Below are positions 1-11,900 of a stretch of DNA of 64,000 nt, in pieces. The stretch is from Porites lobata (Eukaryota > Cnidaria > Anthozoa > Scleractinia > Poritidae). The stretch spans positions 5,001,501-5,065,500 of the forward strand of contig CALNXK010000002.1 in assembly GCA_942486035.1 (NCBI GenBank), written 5' to 3'. Positions within the stretch are counted from its first letter, which is position 1, and each line of letters begins with the position of its first letter. The notes under the pieces are model-generated. The model made no database searches, was not told where the DNA came from, and was given only the letters and a program-made list of their open reading frames with translations. Made by a program: the position numbers and the translations under genes.

Positions 1-318
1 GAGCTTAGATTTTAGCCCTGGCTAAATCTGTGTGTTAATTGCTATATCTCACTTAAACTGCTCTAACATCCTTTTTTTAGAAATTATATTTTGAATTTTA
101 AATTTGTTTACGTTAGTTGTGATTTCATGGTTCGATGCTTTTCTTGGACATCTCGTGACTCAGTGAACTCAGATCAAACAAACTAGTGAGCCTTGGTTGT
201 ACTGGATTTAATCAATATCATTATTAGTCAAAGATAAGCTGCATAAGATGTTTATTTTCCAGTAAGATTTATCATAGTTTGTAAAAGCTGGTCCTTTAGT
301 GATACTTTCACTTATTGA

Positions 319-369
319 AGTTTCCGTTGACTGAGCAGCGAGTTTGGGTGCAAGAGCCCTTTCTTACAG
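319..369 (+). other. probable 5' non-coding exon of the HEPN-NHL gene
   Basis: This short stretch ends in a good donor (TTACAG|GTATGT at 369/370). Together with about 100 bases of following intron, it is conserved at the start of the degenerate gene copy (31444-31590), where it joins directly to HEPN coding sequence. That conservation is why it is read as the first exon of the gene, spliced to the acceptor at 7142. Its 5' end is not defined, and transcript data are lacking. Confidence 0.4.
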
Positions 370-1050
370 GTATGTTTAAATTATAGTTTGTCCATTCATA
401 ACATTCGTTTTCACTCTCTATACTTGATTTGTATAGAAACGGTCGCTGTAAAGCAAGACTCAGTCAGTTTTGATAGTGTTCTTTGTTTGTGTTAGACCCA
501 CGTGTCCGCCTGTTCGACGACTGAGGATCGAAGCACAGGCGGCGAAACTTCCTGATTCATATCTTATCTTTTCAAGGTGGAACAAAGCAGCTTTCAGTTT
601 CTTTCTAATTCTCAACCCGATCCTCTTGGTCGTTCCGTGACGTCTGAATCAGCCTTGTCGGTAAGATTATATTTTACGTTTTTAAAAAGCTTTTATAACA
701 AACCTTGTACTAAGTATACAGCTTCTAGCAGCTTTTTTTCAGGAATGTATAAATATACACGAATAACGATGCCATTTCAGTCCGGCTAATAATATCACGA
801 AATTCTTGTATAATTACTTGATATCGAAGTGTGATTTAATTAGCACCTAATTAATATGTTTCAATCCCTCCTTTTGATTTCCGCCGCCAGCTTGAAACAC
901 TCATTTTATATCTGTCAACGTAAACGCTTCTTGTTGCCTTCCTTGAAATATAATTTCTCGTCTGAGACAAAGCCATGTAGCCCATGTAGTGAAATATCAT
1001 GAGCTAGAAAATACTGCCGTATCAATATATTCAGTTTTGATATATCATTT

Positions 1051-1204
1051 AACAAATCGACCACAATTTTCCATGGTCTACACTCTTCTAGACCACAGAA
1101 ATGACGTCATAAAATGTTCAAAACTGCAAAGTTTTGAACATTTTGTGGCATCATTTCTATGGTCTATAAGAGTGTAGACCATGGAAAAGTGTGGTCGATT
1201 TGTT
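1051..1204. mobile_element. 154-bp near-perfect palindrome (foldback MITE)
   Basis: The outer arms read AACAAATCGACCACA and, inverted, TGTGGTCGATTTGTT. Pairing continues inward almost without break to the centre at AAAACTGCAAAGTTTT. It is missing from the paired copy of the surrounding tandem duplication, so it is an insertion. No coding capacity. Confidence 0.8.
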
Positions 1205-1982
1205 TTTTACAATAGCATTTATTTTTTTTACGAAAAAACAAGAAGAACAAAACAGCCGACACTGCGTGACATGCTACCTCATTTCCATGGTCTATACTCT
1301 CATACACCATAGCTCTCGACCAATCAGCGCGCGAGGATTCGCTCAGTTATTGTAAAATGTATTATAGATCATAATTAGGGTTTTGAGAAAAATGTATATG
1401 TAATGCCTTGCTTTACAATTTGCATTTATTCCTGGGCCCGGTTCCTGAAAGGCTGATAAGAACTAATCCAGGATAATTTTTCGTTCTACTTTTTGTATTC
1501 ACCTTTATATGCATTGCTTAGAAAAACATTTTAGGTTATCATTACTGTATCTCAGAGTAAAAGGCTCAATAGTAATTTTGTAAGCTTGAGTTACGTGTTC
1601 TTTGATAAGAAACCCTTGTTGCCTTCCTGGAAATATAAATTCTCGTCTGAGACAAAACCATGTAGCTCATATAGTAAAATATCATAAACTAGAAAATACT
1701 GCTATATCAATATATTCAGTATTTTTTAACGAAAAAACAAGAACAAAACAACCGGCACTACGAGACATTTACGTCATTTCCTTGGTCTATACTCTCATAC
1801 ACCATAGCTCTCTACCAATCAGCGTGCGAGGACTCGCTCAGTTATTGTAAAATGAATTATAGATCATAATTAGGGTTTTGAGAGAAATGTATGATATGTA
1901 ATGCCTTGCTTTACAATTTGCATTTACTCCTAGACCCGGTTCCTGAAAGGCCGATTAGCACTAATCCAGGATTAAATGTGCC

Positions 1983-2131
1983 GTTTGCACGATGACGTTT
2001 TTTTACTACTAAGACCAGAATACGTTTCGTTTTTCCTTTCATATTTAAGATTTGGTAGTCTCAGTGAGGTTTAAATAACAATACCCTGAAGGATTCTGGT
2101 AGTAGTAGTAAAATGACGCCATCGTGCAAAT
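1983..2131. mobile_element. foldback MITE, about 150 bp
   Basis: The ends are inverted: TTTGCACGATGACG on the left and CGCCATCGTGCAAA on the right. Further arms TTTTACTACTAAGACCAGAA and TTCTGGTAGTAGTAGTAAAA also pair. It is absent from the first copy of the surrounding tandem duplication. Confidence 0.7.
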
Positions 2132-2574
2132 AGCCTATTTCGTTCTACTTTTTGTATTTACCTTCCTATGCATAGCTTAGAAAAACATTTTGTGTAAGTC
2201 ATTACTGTATGTCAGAGTAAAGGCTCAATAGTATTTTGTAAGCTTAAGTTATATGTTCTTTGATAAGAAAACCGTGCTTAAAATTTGCCTTAATCTTGAG
2301 TTAAACTTGACTATCTTTCGAGGAACCGAGGCCACAACATTTAATTTGGATGTCAAAGATGATGACCTGATTGATATGATGCCTCCATGTAAGTTCTTCA
2401 TCAATTTTTTCCTTTATCGATTTCTTTACCATCGATTATTATTGACATTTCATTCAGTAACGTCTTTTCTTCTTTGTTTTGAAAAGCGTGAAGTGAATTC
2501 TATTTATATTAAAGGGCAGTTTATTTTTAGAAGGTCACATATGCAATAATATTCAGTTCTTGATTCATGGTATT

Positions 2575-3012
2575 ACCGTAAATCCTCTATTAAGCCCCCT
2601 CTCTCAAATGCGCCCCTCCCCCCGTCTAATGAGCCCCCGTTTTCAGAGAAAGAAAGTTTAAAAGCCCTCCCTCTCTTTTAAGCCCGCCTTTTCCTCCCCC
2701 TTATTATTCTTCACCAATAAATGATAGACCGTATTAATCAATCACGGCTGTAAAACTTCATTTGAACTGATCTGGGATGGTATATTCACTTGTTAGAAGT
2801 TCGGCTCTGTTTTTGATCCTCGGCTACATGGCGTGAACTCCAGATTCTTGTTCTTGAGCTTATCCACTTCGTATTTCAGTTCTTTTTAGGGAGCTGGTAC
2901 CACAATCTTTACTAAATTAAATGATCCTCCTTCTCAAATAAGCCCCTCTCCTTCAAACGTGTTTGAACTAAATAAGCTCCCTCCGGGGGGTTTGTAGAGG
3001 ATTTGTGGTATA
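2575..3012. mobile_element. non-autonomous element with AATCCTCTA terminal inverted repeats
   Basis: The left end is TACCGTAAATCCTCTATTAA and the right end is TTGTAGAGGATTTGTGGTA, its imperfect inverse. The interior repeats AAGCCCC-type motifs near both ends and has no open frame. It looks like a dispersed MITE in the intron of the HEPN-NHL gene. Confidence 0.6.
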
Positions 3013-3639
3013 TGAACCATATATTATTTAGTTTTCTGGACAAGTAATCTTTTTGCATTCACTAGAAAACACATACCTTTTTTTTGAAGAAACATCAGGC
3101 AAATAAAGTTGATTTAGTTAGTAATAGTCCAGTCATTTTGTGGTCAGACCCGGATGACTGCAACAGAAGCTTTCTCTTCGCCAATCATTTAGGATTAGAT
3201 TATGGATAAACATACTAAAAGTCCCAAAAAATTCGAGCATGAGAACATTGCAATATTTAATCCCATTTATTACGGGCATTTTTGTTTCCCCTAAGACCTG
3301 TCCGTGATTTCTTTTTCCCTCTATAGCTTCAACAGGATTTAAGCTACGACAACAAAAATCAGGGAGTCAATAGTAGACACGGAAGTCTGTAAATTCAGAA
3401 CAGGTCAAGTGATAATAACGCGGCAATAACATTATTTTCGGACCGCCGCCATCTTGAATTAATATCAAGGGTAAAGAGGTTTCAAATCGCCTCAACTTTA
3501 AACTAAGTAACGGTGCTGAAAAGACATTAAAGCTGAGTAAGATGATGGAAATATAATTTACACGGTAATTAGACAGCTAACTTTGTTAAATCTAAAAATT
3601 AAAGGTGGCTCGACTGGTTTTTTTTAAATACCTCTCAGG

Positions 3640-3835
3640 TTTGAGCATTTACTACGTCAGCGTTGACAAAAATATCGGAAAAAATTTACTACAGGTGTAG
3701 TGTGTAGAGACGAAAAGTTTGTTACGATTCATGTTTCATTGACATCGTAGTTACCACGGCAACGTAATGACGCCATTACGTTTTATACTTGCCTTTGTAT
3801 TTCTCGGTACCAGGACGTTTTTTCGAAAATCGCTT
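3640..3835. repeat. diverged dispersed repeat, relative at 16715-16915
   Basis: The two loci share ordered blocks: TTTGAGC then TACTACGTC/TAACTACGTC, GACATCG-AGTT, GCAAC-AAGTGACGTCA-like, and GTATTTCTCGG-AC. They are clearly related but old. No coding capacity is seen. Confidence 0.45.
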
Positions 3836-4965
3836 AAGGAAGCTTGTACCTCCCTTCGCTGCCTCGAGCCTTTTGGAAATATTTTGGAGCGAATTTTTAG
3901 TGGTCACAAAAACATTGAATAACCATGCAATCGACAAAATTGGCTAATATCTAAAGAAAATGATGAGGTCCGGAAAATTAGTTTCGTCTTATAGTGGTTT
4001 GATTCCGTTTGAAACTGTGTAAGAAAAAAGAGGGGGATCGCCTTGGCCTATTTCGAGAAAGAAGAATTTGATTAGCCTGTGGTCAGTTGCTTTTGTTACA
4101 ATTTTTGTATGCAATTTGGTCCACGTCTACAAATTTCACGGTGGTTTAGAAACTGCTCGATAATTTTTTTCAAAAACTTGACAATTCCGAGGTTAATCGT
4201 CAATTTATATCGCCTCCGAGTTTCAAGGACACTGAAAACAAGGAAGGCAATTAAATTGGGCTTCCAGTGTCACAAATCCCCCCCCCCCCCACCAGATTTT
4301 GCGTTGAAAAGTGGGCGTCCTCATTATTCATCGGCATTGTTTTTAAGTTTCATATGCACCTGGACAACTAAAGTAAAAAATAATTTGTATTCAAAAGGCC
4401 CGTATATGCTAAATCCACACGCGACGATGACCGTTCAATGGACCCCATTACTTAATATTTTCTCGAGTAGATAATCCATTAAAGCATAAAAACATTAAAG
4501 AGGTTAATCCTCTCAATTAATCCTGTTTTTAAGCAACTGCTGGGACTTTTTGGGACTTTTGATATGTTATTAAGGAAAGTTTTCTGTGTCTAAAACAGTT
4601 GGAATATCTTCTGTTGCAATTAGTTCTAGGTTAACCTTCTTTTTTCCACAAATGACTGGACTATAAATGGCAAACAGAAAAACCATTTTGCTAATCTGAT
4701 TTGCTTCTTAGCAATGAACTGTTTTTTGTCTTAGGACAAAGGACAGAGGATATTGGATTCGAATTCTTGACAAAACAATGAAACAAGACGGGCATTGCCC
4801 TAAAGAAATTGTGGTGTAAGCTATGCATAAAGACAGAATTCATTGAGCACTTGATCATAGTAGTCATGACTGTCCTGAGATACTCCCTTACTCCTTATTA
4901 AAAGTATATCATGTTCTACGTTTTTCAAGAAGAAAATATGAAGGGTTGAGTGGAATATTATACGC

Positions 4966-5105
4966 TTAATGTCAGATCCCGAGGGAAACAGTTAGTTTTG
5001 TTTCCCCGAGAGTCCTGATGTTTCCTGAGACGAAGTCGAGGGAAACATCACGACTCGAAGGAAATCAAAACTTACTGCTTTCCCGAGGGACCTGACATTA
5101 AGTGT
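4966..5105. mobile_element. inverted repeat of about 140 bp
   Basis: The left arm CTTAATGTCAGATCCCGAGG pairs with the right arm CCTCGGGA-type/GACATTAAG sequence. A related wider inversion continues to about 5545 (TCTAGACTTTCACTTCAAC against GTTGAGTGAAAGTCTAGG), so the element may span 4966-5545. The class is not assigned. Confidence 0.55.
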
Positions 5106-5656
5106 TTTGTTGTATTTCTAGACTTTCACTTCAACAGCAACAAAAGAATAACCGGAGTGAACCAAAACAGTCGACTTGGTACTTACAACAACAAAAGTTT
5201 AATTCTTAGTATACTTTCCTTTTATTATCTGCATCTTTTTCCTCCAGTAGCTGCTGTTTCTCTTCTGGGATGACTTTAAAAATGGTTGCTTTTTAGTTTG
5301 AGGCTTCGTTTTTGCGTTCGAGTTGTTGTGTTCATTCACGAAAAAGAAAACAGGCAGTGTTTTTCCAGCTTCTGTCATACCACTTTCCACCATGCTTTGA
5401 TCACGTGCTGTAATGTAGCCCGAGCGGGGTACATTGCTTCACGTATCACGATCGGGATACACTTGATTTCAGTCAAGGCCACGTGACCAAGAATCAACCA
5501 ATGACAGTTCCTGTTTAGTTGAGTGAAAGTCTAGGAATAGAACAGAAATGATTTTGTTCTCACAGATTCTTGAAACACTGCCACACATGTTCGATGATTA
5601 CTAAGTAAGGAATCGCTGGAAATATTGACCTCAGCTTCTCCGCTGTCTCTTACTTA

Positions 5657-5758
5657 GGGTGCTTTCCATTTGTCCGTACTGACCGACCAGCCCATTCCCA
5701 TCGTAATGATGGTCTGGCCGTGGTCCGTCCAGCCAGTTCTGACTTTTGGAAAGCGCCC
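5657..5758. mobile_element. 102-bp MITE with TTA target duplication (PIF/Harbinger-like)
   Basis: Terminal inverted repeats GGGTGCTTTCCA and TGGAAAGCGCCC are flanked on both sides by TTA (5654-5656 and 5759-5761). A three-base TTA/TAA duplication is typical of PIF/Harbinger elements. There is no coding capacity. Confidence 0.65.
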
Positions 5759-5813
5759 TTAGGCTAAGTTCACACTATACCTCATAGCTTCTCCTGTCGC
5801 TATCCGGCAAAGT

Positions 5814-6718
5814 ATGAACACTAGTTTAGAAATTGACCTACTTGCCTATGTTAATCCTGTTGACGGAGAATTTTCTTTTCAACGGATCAATGTTCAAAGA
5901 GTAATCAAATTATTTATGGATATCGATGTTGGTAAGGCAACTGGTCTTGACAAAATTCCAAACAGGCTTTTGAAGATTACTGCCGATGTTGTCGCGCCCT
6001 CTTTAACGGGTATCGTGACTGGTATTTTGCTCTCTGAATGGAAAGTGGCTAAATCGTCACTAATTTTTAAGAATGGTTCCAAGTCTGACCTACAGAACTA
6101 TTGACCTATATCTGTTATTCCTACCGTAGCCAAAATTTTCGAAAAAATTATCTATGACCAACTATATCACTATCTGAATGAAAATGGTTTGTTAAACAGC
6201 GGCCAGTCTGGTTTCCGCTCGCTACACAGCACTCTTACTACCTTGTTGGAGACAAACGATGGCTGGTGTGTCAATATAACACTACTGACCACGAGATAAT
6301 TCTAAAAAAAACTTACTAAATACGGCGTTGATCAAGTCGTCCTTAAATGGTTTAAATCTTACCTAACTCACCGTATGCAAAGGTGTAATGTAAACAATCA
6401 TCCATCTAGAGCGATCCCTCTAAATAGTGGCGTACCTACAAGTGGCGTCAATAATCGGTCCTCTTCTTTTCTTGATCTATATAAATTATCTACCAAATAG
6501 TTTGAACACCGAATTACCATGTATTTTCGCAACACCAAGAAAAAAATGAATGCTCCCAAAACCCAGAACTGATTGCCTGCAGCTTTAGTTAGAATGGCGC
6601 TCTTCTATGGAACAATCTTCCTGAGGAAATACGTACATCAAATTCCTTAGGTCTCTTTAAGAGAAGTTCCTATAGATGGTTTTCAGATCAGTACTCCCAC
6701 ACGGCAAATATATAAAAC
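5814..6718 (+). pseudogene. degenerate non-LTR retrotransposon (LINE) reverse transcriptase
   Basis: The frame starting at 5814 reads as the N-terminal side of a LINE reverse transcriptase (GKATGLDKIPNRLLK, then a stop, then PISVIPTVAKIFEKI and QSGFRSLHST). Frameshifts and an internal deletion follow: the catalytic FADD box is missing. The C-terminal signature WNNLPEEIRTSNSLGLFKR ends at a stop near 6718. It is a dead element in intron 1 of the HEPN-NHL gene, on the same strand, and is not functional. Confidence 0.8.
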
Positions 6719-7168
6719 AGTTTTTGAGAAATGTTTGATTAATTTTTGATGTTAGACTGATGTTTTTAACCGTGTATATATACTTATATATCCGTTATGC
6801 GACTCTCCGCTTTAGATATCGGCGCGGCGCAGCTTCGCTCCGTTCTTCTGTTTAAACAGAGCCTTTTCCGGTATGGTTTTTTGCCGGCGGAAAAGCTATC
6901 CTGTATCCGTTATAGAGTGTACGTAGCCTTAGCCATACCTACAAACTTTACCTTATCTATTTACAGCTTATAAATGACGCTTGATATAGAAAAATAAGCC
7001 ACTATGAAGAAGCTTGTAAGATGTTTAACTATGAAGAAAAATATTTTTATCGCCTTTCGTATCGAATAAAGAAAAAGCGCACCCTGGAAACAGAAATAAA
7101 ATTTGATTAAAACCTAAAAAAAAATGTTTCCCTTAGTTGCAGGAAACAAGGATAAGTATTTTATTTCC

Positions 7169-10100
7169 ATGCCTCTTGTCACACCAGCAAGTTCTTCTAC
7201 AACAGAAACAACAAATTATTCTAGGTTATGCCGCGTGCTTGTCGATTTGGGCTCTTGTGCCCTCAGGGATTGCTTCGATTCTATCTGCACACCACCAACC
7301 CTTCACAGAGTCTTGGCAGCTAATCAGCTCACCTTGCAAAATTTGAGATCACGAAGGATCATCAATGCAACGCAATGGGGAAAACTCTTTCCTGCCATCC
7401 CTACTTCAGTCTCATCAAAGAATTTTGACATCACTTTATTGATGACTTTGCTGCGCAATATATGCGGTCTTGCTCCCCCAATGACAGGATGGGATGTGCT
7501 CCCTGCGGCCACTGACACGAGCTGTGAAGCAGACATCGCACGAGTCAAATACTTCAGAAACGTGGTGTATGCTCATGCTGAACACGCTTCCGTTGATGAT
7601 TCAGAATTTCAAAGACACTGGAAAGACATCCGGGATACTCTGGTGCGGCTAGGAGGAGTTAACTATGAGGTCAAAGTCTGCTATTATTCCTGTTGTTGTT
7701 GTTGCTTTTTTTTTTCTAACTACAAATTTTCAGGAAAATCTTAATACGTACATTATAAACCTATACATTTATTTAACGACACCCAGCCTTATTTTCGTGG
7801 CTTACTTTTTAGAACCCTTAGAAATTGGCATGGGAGGTGCGGGAAAAGCCTGGGAATGATAGAATGTTCACAGCCCTTCATTTTCCCTAATTTTTATTTG
7901 ATGAACTCGCGAATTCAAGCAAGTGTTGAAGTGGAACGCTAGGAACGGCTGTATGATGAGATCCTTCTTTACCTCACAACAAAAACTAATTTTTTCCCAA
8001 CTGCATTTATTGATGTCATAGAGTCCTTTTTTAAAGGTTGCTATTGACGATCTTGAAGTTATCTGTATGGACCCAGATATGGAGTGCCATTATAAAGACC
8101 TTTTAGCGCAGTGGAAATATGATGAGGATAACATAAAATATGTGTTGAAGGGAATTGAAAAGAAACTTGATGACTTGATGGCAACGACCAAGTCTTCTAC
8201 AGTGGGAACTACAGGCAAAGAAGGTTTGTAGCAACAATGAAGATATACTAGGTTCACCAATGTAATTTTATCACAAAACTCCGTCAAGAAAATTCTGATT
8301 TCCTAGCTTGCATAAGCAAAAGATACTGATGCAAGGATACGATCATTTTGATATGAGATGCCTTGCAGTTCTCGTAATGGCACTGAGATCGAAGCTGCCT
8401 TACAACGTTTCGCTTTACAATTAACAACAACATTATTGCAGTAGATTATAGGTATATTTATTTTTTCTTTTAAACGGAATGTACAATTTACGCTTTTTAA
8501 GTTTATAAATTTCGGAGCTTTTGCTTTTATTGCAGAAGCTTCGTTAGCGAAATGTGGTGTGAAAACACTGCTTTTCCTCTCACATTATTCATCACATGAT
8601 TGGTAAGGTGATTGGAAACCGCTGGTAGAGCCCTGTCTGTTAATTTCAGGTTGTTTTCTTTTGAGAAATATCGCTTTTTTCACTTTACGCTTAAGATCTG
8701 TAGGCTCTCTGTTCAGGGTGGATGTCTGTTCCCGGCAAACTGAGTACCCCATCCTTTCCTGGTGTAAACGGTTGTTTACTGTGCTCAGAAAGCCTTTTTC
8801 CTAGTGTTTTGACTGTTTATCTGATGTAGTGTTTCTTGCAAAGGTCATATTCAGTCTCATGTATCACCCAAGTAGTCAGCGATACTAGTTTGTCCTTAGA
8901 ATGGCCCAGAAGGGCCAGACCAGAATGTATTGATCTCAAACTTTTGGGAAATTCTTGTCAGGTGTTCCAAAGGCTGCGGATGTATGGTAGCTCTTCGGTA
9001 GAAATGTTAGCATTTATAACAAAGGTCGAGTTGTTCGAAAGAAAATAAGCCAGCTGACACCTAATTTTTAGATCAGGATTAACGCTAATCGGGATTTGAG
9101 CAATCCGGCGTTCTTTTCTTTGCTGTGCACCACCTGATTTTTTTTTACCAACCTGACATCTCCTGACAACCTTTTTTTTTTTACATAGACAAAAACTTGA
9201 AGCTAGAGGAGGTGTTGGATACTTCTTCGGTGTGCAGAGAGAAAACTCACGAGAATGGACCTTTGGCAACTTTCTGTAAACAGTGCAAGGTTTGCATTTG
9301 TGACAAGTGTGAACAGACACGTCACAGCCATCACACCACGGTGGATATCCAACAGGCAGCAGAACAACACAAAGTGGATATTGAAGAGGTGGTAAAAGAA
9401 ATGAAAAGAGGAATTGCTGATTATGAGGGGCTCGTGGAAAGGAAACGAGAATCCTTTAGAAAAAGCAAAGAGAGGATTGTTACAGCACGCAATAAAGTTA
9501 TGACCTCTGTTGAAGAACTTGTGCGTCTTTTACAGGAGCACGAGAAAACTGTGCTAACCAGTTTGGATATCATTGAAGACAAATTTCAAAGAGAGCACGC
9601 AGCTCAACTGGAACATTTCCAGATTTCTATGAACCAGTTAGAAAAGCATGTCGAGTGGTGCGAAGGGATCTTACAGAGGAGCAAAAGCGTTGAAATTCTG
9701 CAGGCTCATCAAGTTCTTATTGGAAGGTGCAAGGGTCTTCTGAATGCAGAGAAATTAAGCATTTTCAAGGCATCGCATATCAGATACGAAATGAATAAAG
9801 ATCATGTCGAGAATGTGAGGAACGGAATTCTAACTCTGGGTCAGGTTGTGGTTAGCAGTACAGATCCTTTGCAGTCAGTGGCAGAGGGATCGGGGTTGTA
9901 TCAAGGAGATGTCGGAAGCGTAGCAACCATTAAAATAAGGACTAAAGATTCTGATGGAAATCAATGCTACGACAAAGACGATAAGATTGATATGAAAGTT
10001 CAGCCTCCATCAGGAGAAAATTACCTGAACCAAATGATTAGATGCGGCAATGATGGTAAATATATTGCTACTTACACACCAGATTGTGTTGGACAACATC

Positions 10101-10945
10101 AAGTGCTGATCTCAATTAACGGTGAACCACTGACTGGTAGCCCATGGAGAGTTCTTGTAACCCCCCATCGTTACAAATCTTTATTTTCATTTGGTTCCCA
10201 TGGTGAAGGACATCTAGGTCCTTCTTGTATTGCAATAGATGACATGTCTGGGAACGTTGCAGTGGCCGGCTTTCATAATGGAGTACAACTGTTTAGTTTA
10301 GAAGGAAAGCATCTGAGAGATATTGATGCTAACAACCTGACTAGTTCCATTTCAGTAGCATTCACCAAGTCAGGTGAACTCCTAGTGATTGCTTCTTACA
10401 AGATTTTTAGTTTCAATGAAAGCGAAAAACTAGTAAAGCATGTCGCAAACAAGCACCTAAAGCAACCACAATGCCTGACGATCGCAAGTGATGGACGCAT
10501 GGTGGTCTGTGACTGTGGTGACCACACAGCTAAGGTTCTGTCCTCTGATGGTTCACAGCTGCTACTCACCGTTATGGATCCTGATGGTGCCATCCCATGG
10601 CATGCTGTGAGTCATCATAATATGTTTTTTGTTTCCTACCCCTGGGCAGGTAATGTCAAGGTGTTCACCGAGAACGGTACGTTTCTAAAAAGTATCGGTG
10701 GTCTTGAATCTGATAACGGACAACTGAGTCGTCCTGTTGGCCTTGCAATCGACAGGTTTGATAACCTGGTCGTATGTGATTACGATAAAGCAAGGCTTCA
10801 GATTTTTAATCCTGAGGGGGAGTTTGTAAGCGGAATAGAAGGACAAAACATTGAGCTTAGTAATCCTCGTTCTGTCGCTGTGTCAAGCACCGGACGGCTG
10901 TTTGTCATTGATTTAGCCAGCCCCTTTGTGCATGTTTTCCACTGA
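7169..10945 (+). CDS. HEPN-B-box-coiled-coil-filamin-NHL protein (TRIM2/3/71-like without RING)
   Basis: Three coding exons join in frame: 7169-7669, 8037-8223 and 9189-10945 (stop TGA), giving about 814 aa. Junctions are GAG|GT (phase 0) and AAG|GT to ATAG|AC (phase 1). Residues 20-167 are a DZIP3-like HEPN domain with an R-x5-H motif (R130, H136: RNVVYAH), the signature of HEPN ribonucleases or RNA binders. Residues 168-229 are a linker. Residues 245-278 are a B-box zinc finger (C245, H250, C259, C262, C267, C270, H275, H278 as probable ligands). About 287-422 is a coiled coil, 454-553 a filamin/ABP280 repeat, and 557-814 an NHL beta-propeller of about six blades. No RING domain is visible; HEPN takes its place, so E3 ligase activity is doubtful. 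The likely role, by inference from TRIM-NHL proteins, is cytoplasmic RNA or protein binding. ATG 7169 follows an acceptor at 7141-7142; an in-frame ATG at 7124 would be used only if that acceptor is not. A degenerate copy lies at 31.4-35.1 kb. Confidence 0.85.
8224..9188 (+). other. intron 2 of the HEPN-NHL gene
   Basis: Bounded by donor AAG|GTTTGT and acceptor TTTACATAG|AC. No further exon is needed, since the flanking exons join in frame in phase 1. I see no RING-like cysteine/histidine cluster here. Confidence 0.6.
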
Positions 10946-11487
10946 GGAACGAATTCTCTCAGTTTGCTAATGCGGAAAATACTATAATATTCTTTAAACT
11001 GCAGTTAGGGTGGTGCTTCATGTAAACCGGCGATATTGCAAAAGTCGGGTTTACATGACCATTGCAGCATTTTATAAGCGAATTTACTTATAAGTGTATT
11101 GGCTATTTCCGAGTTTGTGGCTGAAACGTCCCATAACATTTTACTCCTCCACTCCATAGTTAATTCAATATACATGTTGGTTCTTACCGTTGAGAATGCC
11201 ATCACGTCTGTTGCTTTTCACCACTCAAATATAACTTCTCCAGCCGTACTCGTACATGGTACTGTGTATGCTTTCCCTATACACGCTTTTAATAAGTCTG
11301 GGCGCCATCTTGAATTTTCAATGAATGACGTCATTCGCGGAAAGATCATACACGTGGCCAAAATAGCTACCAAAAATGAAATCTCTGTTGACGTTGATTT
11401 TGCAGTGTGTTCATGTAAAAAGGAACGTTTTTACTTTATATCGAGAGGAATATTTTCTTTCTACAATGTCTTTATGGGTATGTTATC

Positions 11488-11900
11488 CATCCTCGGAGAC
11501 CCAGGGGCAGATAGTGGGGGCGAGAGAAAGTCTAAACGGGCGGGAAAATATAGCACGAAGAAAAGTAAAGAACGGCGAGAAGAGCCCCTGGGGACATTGT
11601 CTTACCAGAACAGTTCCAAACGGTCCCCGCCGTTCTGCCTTCTGATTGGGCAGAAAGACACAAAAGTTTTCTGGCACCAATCAGAAGCCAGAACGACGGC
11701 GACAGTTTAGAACTGGTCGGGTAAGACATTGTCCCCAGGGGCTCTTCTCGCCGTTCTTTTCTTTTCTCAAGCGCTTAGCACTGAAAAGTATAGGCGCTAT
11801 ATAAATATATATATATATTTTTATTATTATTATTTTACATTTTCCCGCCCGTTTAGACTTTCCCTCGCCCCCACTGTCTGCCCCTGCGTCTCCGAGGATG
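11488..11900. mobile_element. Mutator-like MITE with 9-bp target duplication
   Basis: Perfect terminal ends CATCCTCGGAGAC and GTCTCCGAGGATG lie between two copies of TATGTTATC (11479-11487 and 11901-11909). The terminal inverted repeats are long and imperfect, covering most of the 413-bp element. A nine-base duplication is characteristic of Mutator-like elements. The small frames on both strands are by-products of the inverted repeat. It lies in the 3' flank of the HEPN-NHL gene. Confidence 0.8.

Larger units (their letters stand above)
917..2268. repeat. tandem duplication of about 0.65-0.7 kb in intron 1
   Basis: Two diverged direct copies, about 917-1610 and 1611-2268. Both contain the segment starting CTTGTTGCCTTCCT, a block with CTCTCxACCAATCAGCG, and an end block GGCTCAATAGTA followed by TTCTTTGATAAGAAA. 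Copy 1 carries the palindrome at 1051-1204, absent from copy 2. Copy 2 carries the foldback at 1983-2131, absent from copy 1. Each copy thus acts as an empty site for the other's insertion. The short reading frames here are not genes. Confidence 0.75.

Noticed and set aside
4079..4474. 131-codon plus-strand frame
   Set aside because: It spans a poly-C tract and shows no recognisable domain. It sits in the repeat-filled intron of the HEPN-NHL gene.
11099..11710. 203-codon plus-strand frame downstream of the HEPN-NHL gene
   Set aside because: It runs out of 3' flank into the Mutator-like MITE, and the homologous flank at 34930-35120 does not keep the frame open.
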